Shown here in pieces: positions 25,101 to 32,290 of a stretch of DNA of 64,000 bases. Both the position numbers and the translations under genes were made by a program. The notes beneath the pieces are model-generated. The model was not told the DNA's origin and ran no database searches. It worked only from the letters and a program-made list of their open reading frames with translations. Within the stretch, counting starts at the first letter, position 1. The number at the start of each line of letters is the position of its first letter. Source of the DNA: Anniella stebbinsi (Eukaryota > Chordata > Lepidosauria > Squamata > Anniellidae); assembly GCA_029215795.1 (NCBI GenBank), contig JARDYH010000001.1:297544654-297608653 (forward strand), given 5' to 3'.

Positions 25101-28100
25101 GGCCTTATAGGTCCCTTTCTACTCTACTATTCTGTGATTCTATAGATTTTGTAATGAACAGTATTTAATAATCTCTGATGTACACACTCTTTTAAATTGT
25201 TTACCTGCTTCATGGACATTAACAAATGGTCAGCATAAATGGATTTTTCTATCCATTTTTTGTTTTTCTATCCATCTGGCCTTGAAGGGGAAACTATTGT
25301 GACCAGAGCAGTGCTTATATAGTTGGAGAAATGAATACCTTTTAGGATTTTTAAGCATGATTAAATTAATGTAGACGAGTGTTGCTAACACAGATGTCAG
25401 TAAAAACTCATGAGATTCATGGCAAGGATTTACCCAGAGGCCCTGGCAGGAGTTTCTGCTAAATTTTAAAACTTTGACAGGTCCCCTTGGTTTCTTCCAC
25501 AAGTGAGGGATATACAGCATCCCAGCCCATGTATCAGCCTTCTCATTCAACAGAACAGCGGCCTCAGAAAGAATCAATTGACCCGATTCAGGCAAGTTAT
25601 GAGACTTCATTTTGCTTGGGAAGGGGAAAAGTGCTGCATTCCTGCATATATGGATAATTAGAGTGGCCCGCTTACAAACATGGAAATCACTTTGATTTTA
25701 GGCAACAGGGTTTTTTTGACAATTTTTCTAACTTGTGTATGTTTTTTTAATCCTGTTTGTTTCTTTTAATATTAGACATCCCTTTTACTAGAAGCAGTTT
25801 CTTTAGTGGGTTTCTGTACATCTCATGAGAGGTTGAGGACACACAATTGATATTTTCTTGATAGGGAGGAAGAACATTGCAGATTCAGTGTGATCGGCAC
25901 AATAACTTATTTCCCACATATTTCAGGCACAAAGGTAGTGCTGAGGAGAGCTTTGAGGTCCTTCTCCCTAATTATATAGAGCAGGATATTGATTGTTAGG
26001 TAAATGGGGATCAGATAGCTTATCCTTTCCCTATGAACACTTGATGAACATTACCTCTGTTTCATAATGGAATATCACATGATGTTGGTTCATGACTTGC
26101 TAACATCAGATTGAATTTTATTTGTCAGGCCTCGATAACCTTAAATGCAGATCAGACATCAACATCATCATCCCTTCCAGCTGCATCCCAGCCTCAGGTA
26201 TTTCAGGCTGCCTCTAGCAAACCTTTGCATAGCAGCGGAATCAATGTTAATGCAGCTCCATTCCAGTCCATGCAGACAGTAAGTACCAAATGAATATTGA
26301 ACATTTATTATAGATGGCAAGATCTTTGGACATCAGTATTTTGATAAAGTAATGGTTAATTGTGCCATGAATTGTGGAATTCATGCAAAGTTCCATAGAC
26401 AACAGTATTTTGTAAAACTTAAGGAAAATACTGACTATGTTTGGGTCCTATTTACTTCTCATACAGGTATTTAACATGAATGCACCTGTTCCTCCTGTCA
26501 ATGAGCCAGAAACCCTAAAGCAACAAAATCAGTACCAGGCCAGTTACAGCCAGACTTTCTCCAATCAGCCTCACCAAGTAGAGCAATCAGAACTTCAGCA
26601 AGAACAGCAGCTCCAGACAGGTAAATTCTGCAAGACGGAACCTAAATGTTTCATTTGAAAAACAGACTTTCAAGAGATGTAGACCACAAATAAAAACAAA
26701 TCCTGGCAGACATTGTTTAAATAATGTTGGGCATTTATGGTGAAGAAAAGGAATTTTACAGTATTTGTAGGGGCTTACAAAGGGGAAAAGTGATGTGGAA
26801 TATAGTTAATCACTTAATGTTGGTGCCTTTATGTACCATATCATCTCCCTACTTGTAAGAGAAACATAATGAACAGAAACACTAGCAAATTAAATCAGTG
26901 CGGTTATACTGAAACCCAATTTAAATCATGCAGACATCTAGGGAACATTTTACATGTTCAGGGAATTCAGACTGCCATGTTGGATTTAATTCTGCAAACA
27001 ATCTTTCTTTAGGTAGGTAAACATTTACTGTCCTACTTGGTGGCTCTTAAGCAGAGTGCGTCGGTGAGTTAGCTTGATATTATTTGCGTCTTTAGGAAAC
27101 TTTGGAGTAGAAGGTCAAACTTTTTGTACTTTCTTCGTTTTTGTTTTCATTTTAGTGGTTGGCACCTACCATGGTTCCCCGGACCAGTCCCATCAAGTGG
27201 CAGGTAACCACCAGCAGCCTCCACAACAGAATACTGGGTTCCCACGTAACAGTCAGCCTTATTATAACAGCCGGGGAGTGTCTCGTGGTGGATCACGCGG
27301 CACTCGAGGCTTAATGAATGGATACAGGGGACCAGCCAATGGGTTTAGAGGTAAAAACTTAAAAACCTTTTAAGACTAATTCTGAATGTTTTTCAGAAAT
27401 GCAGAATGTTCAGGAGCTTAAGCATTATAGTGGCATGCTTTAATTTTTTAATGAAGTAATGTGCTGAAGAGTTGTCTAAGCTTGCTGCATTTGCTCTGCT
27501 ATAGTGTTAGTGAATAAACAATAGTAAAGCCATAACATCAAGCCATGAGAAGAAACTAACATTGCAGTTGTTTCTGTGATTTAACGTAATATGAAACTGA
27601 CGTCCTCATTTGTAACCAGCTAAATGGCTGAATCTTTTTTCAGGGTTTATTGCTTCCTTGGCTTACAATATGAAATCTTTAATTTATTCAGGAACTGTGA
27701 CATTTTTTGGGGGGGGGGTCTATATTTTGGTTCTTGCATTAATTAAATAATTTAAAATCATTATGTATAAATATCTATTGTACACAATATGAAAACCTGA
27801 GCAATACAGAAGACGCTGAATGGTGTATAGGAGTCCAGGTGCAGTTTAAAGATTTATCTACTACTTTCATCTCAGAAAGAGTTTAGTGTGGCACAGATAA
27901 TAAAGAAATTTACTTCTATTGCATCATGCAGGTCTAGCATATTCCCACTGCTGAGGAATGTTGCCATTGTTACCATCTATATAAAACACTAGCAGGAGTC
28001 AACATGTTCTAACCTCCCAGCATTGTTTTCTCAGTCTGTAAGATGGTGTGTGGCTTGCTTTCTCTGATGCAGAATACTTATTTTCTTAACTTGGATAATC

Positions 28101-30990
28101 CCACATATTTCTGAATATATACGTATATTTTCCATAAGGTAATACTTTTCAATAAGGTTTCTATCCTGATTTTTAGGAGGGTATGATGGCTACCGCCCTT
28201 CATTTTCCAACACTCCAAATAGTGGTTACACACAGGCACAATTTAATGCTCCTCGGGACTATTCCAACTACCAGCGGGTAAGTTGATTGAACTGTGAAAA
28301 GACTTCCCTAGTTTATATAAAATCAATTTCAGATGTATTTTTTATAACAACATGGAATTTCTTTCGTCAAAAATGTAATTGGATAAGGGCTTAATATTTT
28401 GATTTAACTTAAAAGTTAACAATTTTCCCACTGGGTGAAAATTGGCCAGGGCCTTAATATTTTCTCCTTCCTGATCTGCTTTATTAGTCTGCAGTCATGC
28501 GTAATCATATTTCCAGTGGATTTGTGTGGTTGGGTGCCTTTTGAGGGCCATACAAGCAGTGGTTTCTACATATTTTGGAATTCCCTAGGTACACAGAAGT
28601 ATAGAAAATATATTTTAAAATGTCCCAAGCTACATGAATAGAACCTTTCAGTTTACAGAATGCTGATTGTAGTTGAGCCAAGAGAGAAAGAAGAGTTGTG
28701 CAGTTGAGACATTAAAGTGGGGTTGAAATACTGCATACGACTGTTTGGATCCTGACCAAAAATATATATTCTGAAATATTGAAATGTCAAACATTGGAAA
28801 CCTAACTTGATTTGTTACACTAGTGTTTGGTCTTTTTCAAATTCCAGGATGGATATCAACAAAATTTCAAGCGTGGCTCTGGACAAAGTGGTCCTCGGGG
28901 TGCCCCTCGAGGTAATATTCAAGTGACAAATTTCTGATTTGAATATGTATGGAGATCCTGTTATGTTGTAGACTCTCAGATATTTCAGCTCAATTGTGTT
29001 TAACTGTTGTAGACATTTGTTGAAAGTTGTTCATGAACTGTATATGGAACTTTTGAACTGTGTATTGTTCGATTTTCCTTCTTAGCTTTATATTTAAGGC
29101 TACTATGTTGCTCTGTAAATTTAACCAGTTGTGAGGTGTGTAATTTTGCTTTAAAAAAAAGTTTGCCAGGCCCCTTATCCTTTTTACAGCTCCAATCGTG
29201 TCTACACTTTGTTTCTTGCTATTGTTTGAATTTCAATAAAGAACTTGCACGATTTGTAGCTTATACAGAAATTCTGTTTTCAGCTATATATAATTGAAAA
29301 TTATAAATACTTTATATATAAATAATCTGTTGGAATATTCCTATTCAATTTCTTTCGTAAGTCATTCATGCATTTAGGACTTTTATCCTCTTCTACTGCA
29401 TTATATACATGAGCACAAGGCACACAAGAGAGAGCTGATGGTGCAATGGGAGGCACACACATCTTCCAGACTCTACAGTGTTCCCTTACATTACGCATGT
29501 ATGTGTAAATGGGGCAGAGAAGGACTGTTCTTCATAGAATCATAGAATCGTTGAGTTGGAAGGGGCCTATAAGGCCATCTAGTCCAACCCTCTGCTCAAT
29601 GCAGGAATCCACATTAGAGCATACCTGACAAATGGCTGTCCAGCTGTTTCTTGAATGCCTCTAGTGTGGGAGTACTCACTACCTCCCTAGGTAATTTGTT
29701 CCGCTGGAAAGACGCTACTACACAAGGCATGGTTCCAGCACTTATGTGGATTAAAGCCAATATTTTTGTGGACAACCTAAACATTAATGTAGGAATTTTT
29801 ACAAGTCACCTAAATCTCAGGTTCATCTTGTTCAAGTTTGGTTGTAAATACTTTTAGAGAATATATCGAACGGAAGGAAATAACAGGAAGTTTAGTAATG
29901 GTTTCATATAACTTAAATATTGAAACACTGCTGGAAGTTGTTCTAATAAAATTATTCCCTTTTGTTCTCTGGGATCAGCCAAGCAACAGTTGCATACACT
30001 AAACATAAAAATTGGGGATGTGCATTGGATTGGGTCTGATCCATGATCCGGAGCCGATCTGACCGAAATCGGATAAAATTATCTGATTCCGATCCCAGCT
30101 TCTGGATTGTCCGATCTGATCCGAACCAGTCCGAAAGGACCCGATCCGGTTTGGATAAGATCGGAGGATCGGACCTCCCCCCCCCTTCATGCTCCTTACC
30201 TGCCGGGGCTATCTGCTGGCGTCCACTGCCGCCTGCGGATGGTAGTGGACGGCCCCGGCAGGTAAGCCCCCTCCTCCACCTCGCGCTCCTTACCTGTTGA
30301 GGCCATCCACTGGCATCCGCTGCCCCCTTCTACTGAGAAACAGGCTTCACGGCCTGCCTCTCAGTAGTGCGCCAGGTGATGACGGCCCCGGCAGGTAAGG
30401 AGCGCGAGGGGGGGAGGGGGCTTACCTGCTGAGGCTGTCTGCTACCGCCCGTGAGCAGCAGTGGATGACCCCGTCAGGTAAGGAGCGCAAGTGGGGGGGG
30501 AACAGGGAGGGGGGATTTATGCCCCTACTCACCCACCGCCATGTTTTCCGTAGAGGCTTGCATTGGGGGAAAGCTTTCCCCCAATGCAAGCCTATAGCGA
30601 AAACACAAAAAATGACGTCCGATTTTCGGATTGGGATTGGGTCCGATCTAAGGGATTTCCGATTTCGTCCGAACCGATCCAGGACAACATTGGAAGTCCC
30701 GATCCGATCCGGGGGGTCCGTGCACATCTCTAATAAAAATGCATACTAGTACTATATACAAAACTAGTTCCCGCTGATTATATTTCAGAAGTATTTAGCA
30801 GTGTCTTTGAAAGCATAGCCTTTAAGACTTATTGCTAGTAAATGACAAATATTTGGGACAAGTGTAAGACTTCAGACTGATGCAAGTTGTTTTGTTGCAT
30901 TCAAAGTCTGTCGTCCCTTGGTAAGTGAACAGAATATCAAACCTTTAACTGTTTCTAGGCATTAGACAAAAATATTAGGAGAGCAGAGTA

Positions 30991-31023
<33 letters not shown>

Positions 31024-31150
31024 CAATTCTGAATTTCAGAGTATCTCACTTGATCTAAAAATAAAATGGTATTTTTATTTTCTAGGTCGTGGAGGGCCTC
31101 CAAGACCCAACAGAGGGATGCCTCAAATGAATGCTCAGCAAGTGAATTAA
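1082..31150 (+). CDS. CAPRIN1: Caprin-1 (cell cycle associated protein 1), 3' portion of gene, 17 coding exons
   Basis: Exons, all read from the sequence: 1082-1144, 1985-2071, 4880-5118, 5241-5323, 9439-9576, 10307-10359, 10444-10530, 14895-15050, 15243-15351, 22091-22152, 25481-25591, 26129-26278, 26467-26620, 27156-27350, 28177-28277, 28848-28911, 31086-31150. They join in phase to 1917 nt ending in TAA. The product matches vertebrate Caprin-1 from about human residue 73 to the C-terminus, with an extra Gln in the QQEQQLQ run. The first exon(s) lie outside the window. Caprin-1 is a cytoplasmic RNA-binding protein that binds G3BP1 and FMRP, nucleates stress granules and regulates translation. 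Visible parts are a coiled-coil/dimer region (residues about 73-250), an acidic stretch, the G3BP1-binding segment (about 360-380), a Gln/Pro-rich region and a C-terminal RGG-rich tail. Residue numbers assume a human-like N-terminus. Introns are heavily invaded by transposons but every exon is intact. Confidence 0.97.
1145..1984 (+). other. CAPRIN1 intron, no feature
   Basis: AT-rich intron. Apart from the CCCA-type tract at about 1961-1982, no repeat or coding signal was found. Confidence 0.6.
1985..2071 (+). CDS. CAPRIN1: CAPRIN1 exon, residues ~94-122
   Basis: The 87-nt exon starts DAVSKHQEV and ends FMALSQD before gtaagt. The acceptor is preceded by a C/A-rich tract of CCCA units (about 1961-1982). 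Helical, coiled-coil-prone sequence. Confidence 0.95.
2255..2570. mobile_element. Palindromic MITE (approximate)
   Basis: The segment gcatctggt near 2340 is complementary to accagatgc near 2530, and the gaacagcctgttcct and aacaaccca motifs recur in both orientations around a centre near 2440. It resembles a degraded foldback element in the 2.8-kb intron. Boundaries are uncertain. Confidence 0.4.
3490..3775. mobile_element. Foldback MITE
   Basis: The arm gacccaccgcttgtgcag (about 3528) pairs with ttgcacaagtggtggatcc (about 3714), and ataacctg pairs with gggttat. The inner part is agcagagctctc / gggagctctgct. The arms are imperfect, consistent with an old nonautonomous DNA transposon. Confidence 0.6.
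4174..4610. mobile_element. hAT-like MITE
   Basis: The left terminus tggctcagttcagaacaa and the reverse complement of the right terminus (tggctcaggtcagacaac) match over most positions. The terminus resembles those of the elements at 48660 and 56577. No clear target-site duplication was found. Confidence 0.5.
4721..4785 (+). mobile_element. L2-type LINE 3' tail with (ATT)n
   Basis: The GCCTCGATCCG and gagaggcgggttataaat block followed by ATT repeats is the 3' end shared with copies at 61157 and, inverted, 18175, 42280 and 44650. Confidence 0.75.
4880..5118 (+). CDS. CAPRIN1: CAPRIN1 exon, residues ~123-202
   Basis: Begins [13 protein letters not shown] and ends RDMNV plus two bases of an Arg codon. 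Two donors are possible at the end: gtgagg at 5114 and gtattg at 5119. Only the second keeps the frame into the next exon (V-R-L-S-E-Q), so 5118 was chosen. It carries the basic and charged helical region of the homology region and dimerisation core. Confidence 0.93.
5241..5323 (+). CDS. CAPRIN1: CAPRIN1 exon, residues ~202-230
   Basis: The acceptor gttgaag is followed by the split Arg codon, then [20 protein letters not shown]. The donor is gtaagt. The preceding intron is only 122 nt. Confidence 0.94.
5670..5833 (+). mobile_element. L2-type LINE 3' tail with (AAAT)n
   Basis: The ccgcccagagagcttcggc and ggggcggtatacaaatg hairpin block followed by aataaataaat repeats is the 3' end of the second L2 family in this window, which also ends the element at 10790-12563. 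Confidence 0.75.
6060..7500 (+). mobile_element. Degraded L2-type LINE reverse transcriptase fragment
   Basis: Translation shows the L2 RT in pieces: [20 protein letters not shown] (from about 6100), ILLNIYMK, and [10 protein letters not shown] with an intact YADD near 6504. Several frameshifts and stops separate them, so it is inactive. The distal part (6840-7060) resembles the [15 protein letters not shown] region. The 3' end is not clear. Confidence 0.8.
8505..9348. mobile_element. hAT-like palindromic element with 8-bp TSD
   Basis: The ends are TAGGGATGTG and CACACCCCTA (inverted match), flanked by attagaag (8497-8504) and attagaac (9349-9356). From about 8668 to 9183 the element is a near-perfect palindrome centred near 8925. 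Inside each arm a smaller inverted pair (cctccaaccctcgatttta type) recurs. The outer parts are rich in CGATA/ACGATA units. There is no transposase, so it is nonautonomous. The hAT assignment rests on the 8-bp TSD and TAGGG termini. Confidence 0.8.
9439..9576 (+). CDS. CAPRIN1: CAPRIN1 exon, residues ~230-276
   Basis: Starts inside the Tyr codon of [13 protein letters not shown] and contains the caprin segment [17 protein letters not shown], then an acidic, Pro/Ala-rich stretch. Donor gtaaat in phase 1. Confidence 0.95.
9596..9692. repeat. Palindromic gcaatccta-type short repeat
   Basis: Starts gcagcctaaccctaggcata and ends aggattgcagcct, so the two ends are inverted copies. A member of the short family also seen at 39773, 41069, 41727, 43243, 46563 and 58198. 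Confidence 0.6.
10307..10359 (+). CDS. CAPRIN1: CAPRIN1 exon, residues ~276-293
   Basis: Short 53-nt exon encoding [18 protein letters not shown], a highly acidic linker. Donor gtacat; the next intron is only 84 nt. Confidence 0.94.
10444..10530 (+). CDS. CAPRIN1: CAPRIN1 exon, residues ~294-322
   Basis: Encodes [12 protein letters not shown] through WTVETVE; donor gtaagg. Matches human Caprin-1 closely with phase-0 boundaries. Confidence 0.95.
10790..12563 (+). mobile_element. L2-type LINE, 5' truncated, RT and 3' end
   Basis: Translation gives [20 protein letters not shown] and [20 protein letters not shown] (10984-11382), then [17 protein letters not shown] and [16 protein letters not shown] (11399-12142), then the C-terminal end (to 12420). 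The 3' tail is the gcggtatataaatgtaataa block plus AAT repeats. The catalytic box reads YADN rather than YADD near 11548, and frameshifts break the ORF. It is dead. The 5' boundary is approximate. Confidence 0.88.
12570..14245 (+). other. CAPRIN1 intron, no feature recognised
   Basis: AT-rich intronic sequence between the L2 element and the 126-bp duplication. I saw no coding signal or named repeat. Confidence 0.5.
14246..14497. repeat. Perfect tandem duplication, 2 x 126 bp
   Basis: Positions 14246-14371 and 14372-14497 read identically base for base by eye. The unit starts ctcttttctcccaccg and ends gagttaag. Identity implies a very recent event or an assembly artefact. Confidence 0.92.
14895..15050 (+). 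CDS. CAPRIN1: CAPRIN1 exon, residues ~323-374
   Basis: Starts [10 protein letters not shown] and ends GPYNFMQ; donor gtgtgt. Contains the conserved [18 protein letters not shown] stretch, the first half of the G3BP1 NTF2L-binding segment. Human Ile373 is read as Met here. Confidence 0.95.
15243..15351 (+). CDS. CAPRIN1: CAPRIN1 exon, residues ~375-411
   Basis: Begins [19 protein letters not shown], the second half of the G3BP1-binding segment, and ends VCPP plus one base. Donor gttggt at 15352, chosen because it restores Val-His in the next exon. Confidence 0.94.
15540..18155 (-). mobile_element. L1 LINE, 3' half (minus strand), nested host
   Basis: On the minus strand the L1 ORF2 is readable in pieces: [20 protein letters not shown] and the MYADDMIIM box (YADD at 17368-17379), then [12 protein letters not shown], then the C-terminal part with [14 protein letters not shown] (about 16080) and [10 protein letters not shown] (about 15820). 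Many stops are present. The 5' half of the same element continues at 20390-21430, beyond the nested L2. Confidence 0.85.
18157..20345 (-). mobile_element. L2-type LINE nested in L1 (minus strand)
   Basis: A long minus-strand ORF (20308-18932, 458 codons) encodes the endonuclease-RT linker and [53 protein letters not shown] (YADD at 18998-19009). A second ORF in another frame (18914-18300) encodes [12 protein letters not shown] through the C-terminus. The expected segment between YADD and SLGVLLDP is missing, so an internal deletion has broken the frame. The 3' end carries the gaggcgggttacaaat block and ATT repeats. It is one of the best preserved TEs here. Confidence 0.92.
20390..21430 (-). 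mobile_element. L1 LINE, 5' part (endonuclease), minus strand
   Basis: Minus-strand translation shows L1 endonuclease signatures: [16 protein letters not shown] (about 21230), [13 protein letters not shown], and [15 protein letters not shown] (about 20950), followed by the linker up to the L2 insertion. With 15540-18155 it forms one element split by the L2. The 5' end is indistinct. Confidence 0.8.
21467..21890. mobile_element. Possible degraded MITE
   Basis: The segments tttaaccca...gggctatcatg (21488) and tttaacatatgggctgtcatg (21849), and several gggttgttta/taaacaaccc-like motifs, repeat within 400 bp. It resembles other low-copy palindromic elements but the termini are not clear. It includes a 26-nt near-copy of CAPRIN1 exon sequence (21688-21713). 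Confidence 0.35.
22091..22152 (+). CDS. CAPRIN1: CAPRIN1 exon, residues ~411-431
   Basis: 62-nt exon encoding [20 protein letters not shown]; donor gtaaga. It follows a 6.7-kb intron that contains the nested L1/L2 pair. Confidence 0.94.
22153..24860 (+). other. CAPRIN1 intron, no confident feature
   Basis: No exon. A 150-codon open frame at 22334-22786 has no recognisable domain. The rest is AT-rich and may contain old L1 remains, which I cannot prove. Confidence 0.4.
24870..25074 (+). mobile_element. L1 ORF2 C-terminal fragment
   Basis: Plus-strand translation gives [20 protein letters not shown], then [12 protein letters not shown], which resembles the CWRC...CP..FW motif at the C-terminus of L1 ORF2. 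Short and partial. Confidence 0.6.
25075..25145 (+). mobile_element. CR1 LINE 3' end
   Basis: Contains the CR1 3' signature ggttggactcgatggcctta and ends with gtgattctatag-type repeats. It abuts the L1 fragment, suggesting CR1 insertion into L1. Confidence 0.8.
25481..25591 (+). CDS. CAPRIN1: CAPRIN1 exon, residues ~432-468, followed by GC donor
   Basis: Encodes [11 protein letters not shown] through KESIDPIQ, 37 codons. The frame and homology end exactly at CAG, where the intron begins gcaagt instead of gt. This is a GC-AG intron with an otherwise ideal donor. Confidence 0.94.
25592..26128 (+). other. CAPRIN1: GC-AG intron of CAPRIN1
   Basis: The donor reads CAG|gcaagt and the acceptor tttgtcag. 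Homology and phase fix both boundaries. GC donors are a small known class spliced by the major spliceosome and usually have strong flanking consensus, as seen here. No repeat was recognised inside. Confidence 0.9.
26129..26278 (+). CDS. CAPRIN1: CAPRIN1 exon, residues ~469-518
   Basis: Starts [11 protein letters not shown] and ends APFQSMQT; donor gtaagt. Ser/Thr/Gln-rich disordered sequence, nearly identical to other vertebrate Caprin-1 proteins. Confidence 0.95.
26467..26620 (+). CDS. CAPRIN1: CAPRIN1 exon, residues ~519-570
   Basis: Encodes [18 protein letters not shown] and a Gln-rich stretch ending LQQEQQLQT plus one base. One Gln more than the human sequence is visible in that last run. 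Confidence 0.95.
26621..28176 (+). other. Two CAPRIN1 introns (26621-27155, 27351-28176), no repeat recognised
   Basis: Intron sequence on either side of the exon at 27156-27350. It contains a G9-10 run near 27710. No gene or named repeat was seen. Confidence 0.5.
27156..27350 (+). CDS. CAPRIN1: CAPRIN1 exon, residues ~570-635, first RGG cluster
   Basis: Starts [15 protein letters not shown] and ends with the Arg/Gly-rich [14 protein letters not shown] and [10 protein letters not shown] segments. These are RNA-binding, methylation-prone RG motifs. Donor gtaaaa, phase 1. Confidence 0.95.
28177..28277 (+). CDS. CAPRIN1: CAPRIN1 exon, residues ~635-668
   Basis: Encodes [20 protein letters not shown] through RDYSNYQR; donor gtaagt. 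Tyr/Gly/Ser-rich low-complexity sequence linked to phase separation in the family. Confidence 0.95.
28848..28911 (+). CDS. CAPRIN1: CAPRIN1 penultimate exon, residues ~669-690
   Basis: Encodes [20 protein letters not shown] and an Arg codon plus one base; donor gtaata. Read-through of this donor gives an alternative C-terminus (see the entry at 28848-29260). Confidence 0.95.
29235..29240 (+). promoter_or_regulatory. Intronic poly(A) signal AATAAA
   Basis: Canonical AATAAA about 300 nt after the alternative stop codon. It is a good candidate for polyadenylating the short CAPRIN1 isoform. Confidence 0.55.
29533..29710 (-). mobile_element. CR1 LINE 3' end (antisense)
   Basis: Starts catagaatcatagaatcg followed by ggcctataaggccatctag and ccaaccctctgctcaatgca, the reverse complement of the standard CR1 3' end. 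It lies in the last CAPRIN1 intron, 270 nt after the intronic poly(A) signal. Confidence 0.9.
30013..30732. mobile_element. hAT-like element with perfect 8-bp TSD and GC-rich interior
   Basis: Flanked by ataaaaat at 30005-30012 and again at 30733-30740. The termini are TGGGGATGTGCA and TGCACATCTCTA (inverted match). The outer parts are built of GATCCGAT/GATCGG units in inverted orientation. The interior is unusually GC-rich with repeated ccccggcaggtaaggagcg motifs. There is no transposase, so it is nonautonomous. Its termini resemble those of the element at 8505. Confidence 0.85.
30992..31021. repeat. (AC)n microsatellite
   Basis: About 15 uninterrupted AC units, 65 nt before the final CAPRIN1 acceptor. 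Confidence 0.95.
31086..31150 (+). CDS. CAPRIN1: CAPRIN1 last coding exon with stop codon
   Basis: After the acceptor attttctag the exon encodes [20 protein letters not shown], then Asn and TAA at 31148-31150. It completes the last RGG box. Confidence 0.95.
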
Positions 31151-32290
31151 TCTAATTCACAGGATTTACATTCAAAACGCCAAAAACACACTGGCCAGTG
31201 TACCATACATGTTACCAGAAGAGTTCTCTTTGTTCTCCTTTATAGGACGTTCATAGTAAAGGGATTATTTTCATTGCCCATAAAGACAAGACTACAGTTG
31301 TCAGCTTTATATTACCTGGATATGGAAAGAAACGACGTTTACTCTGCATGTTCTATCCTAAGCGTCATCTTGAGCCTTGCACATGAGATCCAGAATTTTT
31401 ACCCTTGCTCTGATTAAAAGTGGAAATAGCAGTTTCATGGTGATGAAAATCTCCATAGTTAACTGAACAGGCAGAAATAATCTTGACTGACTCCATTGAC
31501 ATTATATAGTGTTGCAGCAAATTTGGATATAAGTCTGTAAATCCCCAAATGTTTTATTCAGACAATTGGTATATTTAAACTTTTACATGAAAGGAAGATG
31601 GAAGAAGCAAAGTGTGGTTTAACAGAGCAACTACATTTCAGCTTTTTCTGTTAGACTGAAGCACTGAACATTTATAATGCCTATACCCCTAACTAATTAA
31701 TAAGCTGATGGACAGCTTAAGCACGCCCTTCGTTACAGCACTTTCCTATTAGGCTTGATTTGCTGTGGCAAAGGGATGCATTAATTGTTTTGCGTAACTG
31801 TTAATATAATTGTGTAAACCCAAAATTAGGCTTTGATTGGCACTTTAAATTTTTCTTTTAAGAAATAGAAGATGTAATCTGGATGGCCACCTGTGTTTTT
31901 AATGTGAAGTGTTAAAGAGTTCTCTCCTGAACACATTTCCTGGATAGCAATGACATTTAATAAGGATCGATATTCTTTATCTTTCCTTATGACTTGCACA
32001 TTGTCTGTCACTAATACTTGATCTTGCTACATTATCACCTAAATAACTGATGCCGGTACTGATGGAATTTAATGGATATTCATAATACTTCTGGTCACAT
32101 GTTTTCTCTTCTGCAGCCTAAAGGTTTTAAGAAATCTCAAATCCCCGCTGTTGCTGCTGCTGCCCTTTTAAATTGCTCTCTTTTGAAAAGCACCAGTATG
32201 TGTTTGGATTGGTTTCCCCTTTTAAGGGAAATTACAGTCAGCAGTTACAGATCTAAGCAAGATAAATAAAACATGTTTATAAAAAATATA
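31151..32290 (+). other. CAPRIN1: CAPRIN1 3'UTR (proximal)
   Basis: AT-rich sequence with no recognisable repeat follows the stop codon, ending at the first good poly(A) signal (AATAAA at 32265-32270). The length fits a typical 3'UTR. The exact cleavage site is inferred. Confidence 0.7.
32265..32270 (+). promoter_or_regulatory. CAPRIN1 poly(A) signal AATAAA
   Basis: AATAAA within gataaataaaacatg, about 1.1 kb after the stop codon. Another AATAAA lies at 34194-34199, so a longer 3'UTR is possible. Confidence 0.6.

Larger units (their letters stand above)
28848..29260 (+). other. CAPRIN1: Probable alternative composite terminal exon of CAPRIN1
   Basis: If the donor at 28912 is not used, translation continues in frame as GNIQVTNF and stops at 28935-28937. 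An AATAAA signal follows at 29235-29240. From memory, the short human Caprin-1 isoform ends in a similar read-through tail starting GNI. The alternative end replaces the final RGG box. That the transcript is made in this species is inference. Confidence 0.6.

Noticed and set aside
30422..30749. Overlapping open frames on both strands (94-101 codons)
   Set aside because: They fall inside the palindromic hAT-like element and mirror each other, as expected for inverted repeats.
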